Shown here: piece after piece, positions 61,909-64,000 of the stretch
How positions within the stretch are numbered: the stretch's first letter is position 1
Layout of the letters: every line of letters starts with the position of its first letter
Assembly (NCBI GenBank): GCA_045541475.1
Contig: JAZQJI010000040.1
Location: forward strand, 62,001 to 126,000
Origin: RGIG3077 sp045541475
GTDB lineage: Bacteria; Bacillota; Clostridia; Oscillospirales; Ruminococcaceae
Direction of reading: 5' to 3'
Length of the DNA stretch: 64,000 bases
Made by a program: the position numbers and the translations under genes
The notes under the pieces: generated by a model
The model's input: the letters and a program-made list of their open reading frames with translations, nothing else
Told to the model about the DNA's origin: nothing
Database searches by the model: none

Positions 61909-61937
61909 TTGACATTATCCTCGGTTTATTGTACGAT
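61909..61937 (+). promoter_or_regulatory. Promoter of the calcium ATPase gene
   Basis: A perfect TTGACA (61909-61914), 17 bases, then TACGAT (61932-61937), about 48 bases before the ATG. Confidence 0.7.
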
Positions 61938-61984
61938 TTTCTTTGTGGTTAAAAAAGTATTTATAATATGAAAGGGACAATACT

Positions 61985-64000
61985 ATGGATTTTTACAGTA
62001 TGAGTTCAACGCAGACGGCTTCGCAGGTTGATACAAACACTGCAAGCGGTTTGACATCATCACAAGCGCAGGAGCGTTTTGCAAAATACGGCGAAAACAA
62101 ATTAAAAGCTAAGAAGAAAAAATCTACGCTGGTTAAGTTTTTTGAGCAGTTTAAAGATGTAATGATTATTATTCTGCTCGTGGCAGCAGCAATTTCGTTT
62201 GGCGTTGCCTGCGTTGAGGGAGAGCCTAAAGAATTTTTTGAGCCGCTGCTTATTCTTTTGATAGTTGTTCTTAATGCTGTTATGGGCGTTGTGCAGGAAA
62301 ACAAAGCTGAGAGAGCACTTGAAGCCTTGCAGAAAATGAGCGCACCCCACGCAAGAGTTTTGCGTGACGGCAAGGAAAGTGTAATTGACGCAGTTGACCT
62401 TGTGCCCGGTGACGTTATTCTTGTTGAAGCAGGCGACTTTGTACCTGCCGATGCAAGACTTTTTGAATCGGCAAGCCTTAAGAGCGAGGAATCCGCACTT
62501 ACAGGTGAATCCGTTCCCAGTGATAAGGATGCTGACGCTGTTATTGAAGATGGCGCACCCTTGGGTGACAGAGTCAATATGATTTATTCCGGTTGTTCCA
62601 TTGCCTACGGCAGAGGCCGAGCAATTGTTACTGCAACCGGTATGGATACTGAAATGGGTAAAATTGCAAACCTGCTTGATGCTGAGGAAGATTCGGAAAC
62701 ACCCTTGCAGCATAAGCTTGCCGTAATGGGTAAGTATCTTGGTGTGGTTGCTTTGCTTGCTTGCGCAATTGTGTTTGTTGTAGGCTTTATAAGCGGCATA
62801 CCCGCACTTGAAATATTTATGACGGCTGTTTCTCTCGCGGTTTCTGCAATCCCCGAAGGCTTGCCTGCAATTGTAACAATCGTGCTTTCGCTGGGCGTAC
62901 AACGCATGGTAAAGTGCAATGCAATTATAAAAAAGCTTCCCGCTGTTGAAACTCTGGGCAGTGCAAACGTAATCTGTTCCGATAAAACAGGTACTCTCAC
63001 ACAGAACAGAATGACGCTTGTAAAGGCATACTGTGATGCAAACGGCGCTTATGAAGATATAAGTTCCAACAACAGCGAAAGCGTTAAAAACCTTCTCACT
63101 TATGCAACACTCTGCTGTGATGGTTCTGTTGAATTTGAAGGTGATAAGGTAAAGCATCTTGGCGATCCTACGGAAACGTCAATCGTTTACGGCGCGCACA
63201 TCAACGGTATCGAAAAAGCAGATATCAATGCAAAATACAAACGTGTTGCTGAAATTCCGTTTGACTCTGACAGAAAGCTTATGACCGTTGTAAATGATGT
63301 TGACGGTAAGCTTATTGTAACCGTTAAGGGCGCATTTGATATGCTTTCAATCCGTTGCGTAAGCGGTAATATTGAAAAAGCTAAGGAAATTACAGAGAAC
63401 ATGAGCTCTGATGCGTTGCGTGTTATTGCAGTCGCTCAGAAGACTATCGACGCTGTGCCTCAGAATATTACAAGCGAAGAGCTTGAAAGCGGTCTTACGT
63501 TAATTGGTCTTGTCGGCATGATAGATCCTCCTCGTGAGGAAGCTAAGGCAGCCGTTGAGGTCTGCAAGCAGGCAGGTATCCGCCCTGTTATGATTACGGG
63601 TGACCACGTTGTAACAGCCTGTGCAATCGCTAAACAAATCGGCATTATGAATGAAGGCGATAAGTCGCTTATCGGTACGGAACTTTCAAAAATGACTGAT
63701 GAAGAGCTTGAACAGAATGTTGAAAGCATTTCCGTATATGCAAGAGTTTCGCCCGAGGATAAAATCAGAATTGTCAAGGCATGGCAGTCTAAGGGTGCTA
63801 TCGTTTCCATGACCGGTGACGGCGTAAACGATGCTCCCGCACTTAAAGCCGCGGATATCGGCTGCGCAATGGGCATTACAGGTACAGACGTTGCTAAGGG
63901 TGCCGCTGATATGACTCTTACAGACGATAACTTTGCTACAATCGTTAAGGCTGTTGAAGAAGGCAGAGGCATTTATGATAATATCAAAAAGGCTGTCGGT
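61985..64000 (+). CDS. P-type calcium-transporting ATPase (3' end missing)
   Basis: The first 672 residues of a P2-type cation pump are present. They include the actuator loop SALTGESVPSDKD near residue 178, the ion-site helix AVSAIPEGLPAIVTIV near 290, the phosphorylated Asp in VICSDKTGTLTQNRM near 335, and the hinge IVSMTGDGVNDAPALK near 610. The PEGLP motif and the start (QTASQV...GLTSSQAQERFAKYGENKL) fit the bacterial SERCA/PMCA-like group that exports Ca2+. The C-terminal helices are beyond the window edge. AAAGGGAC precedes the ATG. Confidence 0.94.
   Translation, partial: MDFYSMSSTQTASQVDTNTASGLTSSQAQERFAKYGENKLKAKKKKSTLVKFFEQFKDVMIIILLVAAAISFGVACVEGEPKEFFEPLLILLIVVLNAVMGVVQENKAERALEALQKMSAPHARVLRDGKESVIDAVDLVPGDVILVEAGDFVPADARLFESASLKSEESALTGESVPSDKDADAVIEDGAPLGDRVNMIYSGCSIAYGRGRAIVTATGMDTEMGKIANLLDAEEDSETPLQHKLAVMGKYLGVVALLACAIVFVVGFISGIPALEIFMTAVSLAVSAIPEGLPAIVTIVLSLGVQRMVKCNAIIKKLPAVETLGSANVICSDKTGTLTQNRMTLVKAYCDANGAYEDISSNNSESVKNLLTYATLCCDGSVEFEGDKVKHLGDPTETSIVYGAHINGIEKADINAKYKRVAEIPFDSDRKLMTVVNDVDGKLIVTVKGAFDMLSIRCVSGNIEKAKEITENMSSDALRVIAVAQKTIDAVPQNITSEELESGLTLIGLVGMIDPPREEAKAAVEVCKQAGIRPVMITGDHVVTACAIAKQIGIMNEGDKSLIGTELSKMTDEELEQNVESISVYARVSPEDKIRIVKAWQSKGAIVSMTGDGVNDAPALKAADIGCAMGITGTDVAKGAADMTLTDDNFATIVKAVEEGRGIYDNIKKAVG

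Noticed and set aside
62102..63157. Long open frame of about 350 codons on the minus strand.
   Set aside because: It lies entirely antisense to the well-supported calcium ATPase, has no ribosome site, and its Cys/Asn/His-rich translation is typical of a shadow frame.
1..64000. CRISPR arrays, insertion sequences, prophage, tRNA or rRNA genes.
   Set aside because: No spaced direct repeats, transposase or phage genes, tRNA cloverleaf or rRNA segments were recognised by reading.

Overview
The window reads as chromosomal DNA of a low-GC, Gram-positive anaerobe of the Oscillospirales/Ruminococcaceae kind (a gut or rumen Ruminococcus-like bacterium). This is an inference from several signs. There is T-box and lysine-riboswitch control, a sortase with an IPQTG substrate, many lipoproteins with Ser/Glu- or Thr-rich linkers, BspA-type leucine-rich repeats, GH5/GH43 and CotH proteins, and strong AGGAGG-type ribosome binding sites. 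No phage, insertion sequence, CRISPR array, tRNA or rRNA was seen. Genes are dense and no reading frame is clearly broken. The first and last genes run off the window.

Layout. 1-1944: two lipoproteins on the minus strand (a probable carbohydrate-binding protein, cut by the edge, and a leucine-rich-repeat protein). 2037-6193: a phenylalanine T-box leader, pheS, a small membrane protein and pheT. 6235-6374: a candidate stand-alone small RNA. 6459-7505: a membrane-anchored transglutaminase-like protein. 7597-17094: a long plus-strand run of purE, purF, purM, two calcium-repeat lipoproteins, purN, a HIT protein, a phosphoribosyltransferase, comEC, holA and rnmV. 17122-19680: an MBOAT/DHHW acyltransferase pair. 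19771-24878: envelope genes (tandem cyclophilin lipoprotein, zinc-ribbon membrane protein, a zinc-ribbon pseudokinase with PASTA domains, PspA). 24979-26595: a sortase and its surface-protein substrate. 27287-32559: a nucleotide-sugar dehydrogenase, a polyprenyl-phosphate sugar transferase, purB, a diacylglycerol-kinase-like gene and a HAD phosphatase.

32623-36909: potABCD polyamine importer behind a roughly 350-nt structured leader. 37046-43078 (minus): a DAK/DegV-like small protein, a beta-propeller membrane protein with its sigma factor, a GNAT acetyltransferase, tgt and queA (queuosine). 43157-46313: lysine riboswitch, asd, dapA, dapB (lysine/diaminopimelate). 46385-52448 (minus): GH5, GH43, CotH and a solute-binding protein, a small plant-glycan locus. 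52586-61637 (minus): comM, two paralogous membrane proteins, a TtcA-like enzyme, an acyl carrier protein, an FkbH-like protein, a DHHW protein and an MBOAT. 61985-end: a P-type calcium ATPase, incomplete.

The most interesting unit is MBOAT-DHHW-FkbH-ACP (56535-61637). Known FkbH enzymes load a three-carbon glyceryl unit on an acyl carrier protein, and MBOAT/DHHW pairs acylate surface polymers. Together they suggest an ACP-fed acylation of a cell-surface polysaccharide with an unusual C3 group. Other leads are the catalytically dead PASTA kinase, an unassigned terminator-bearing leader in front of purE, a free-standing small RNA candidate after pheT, and the long pot leader.
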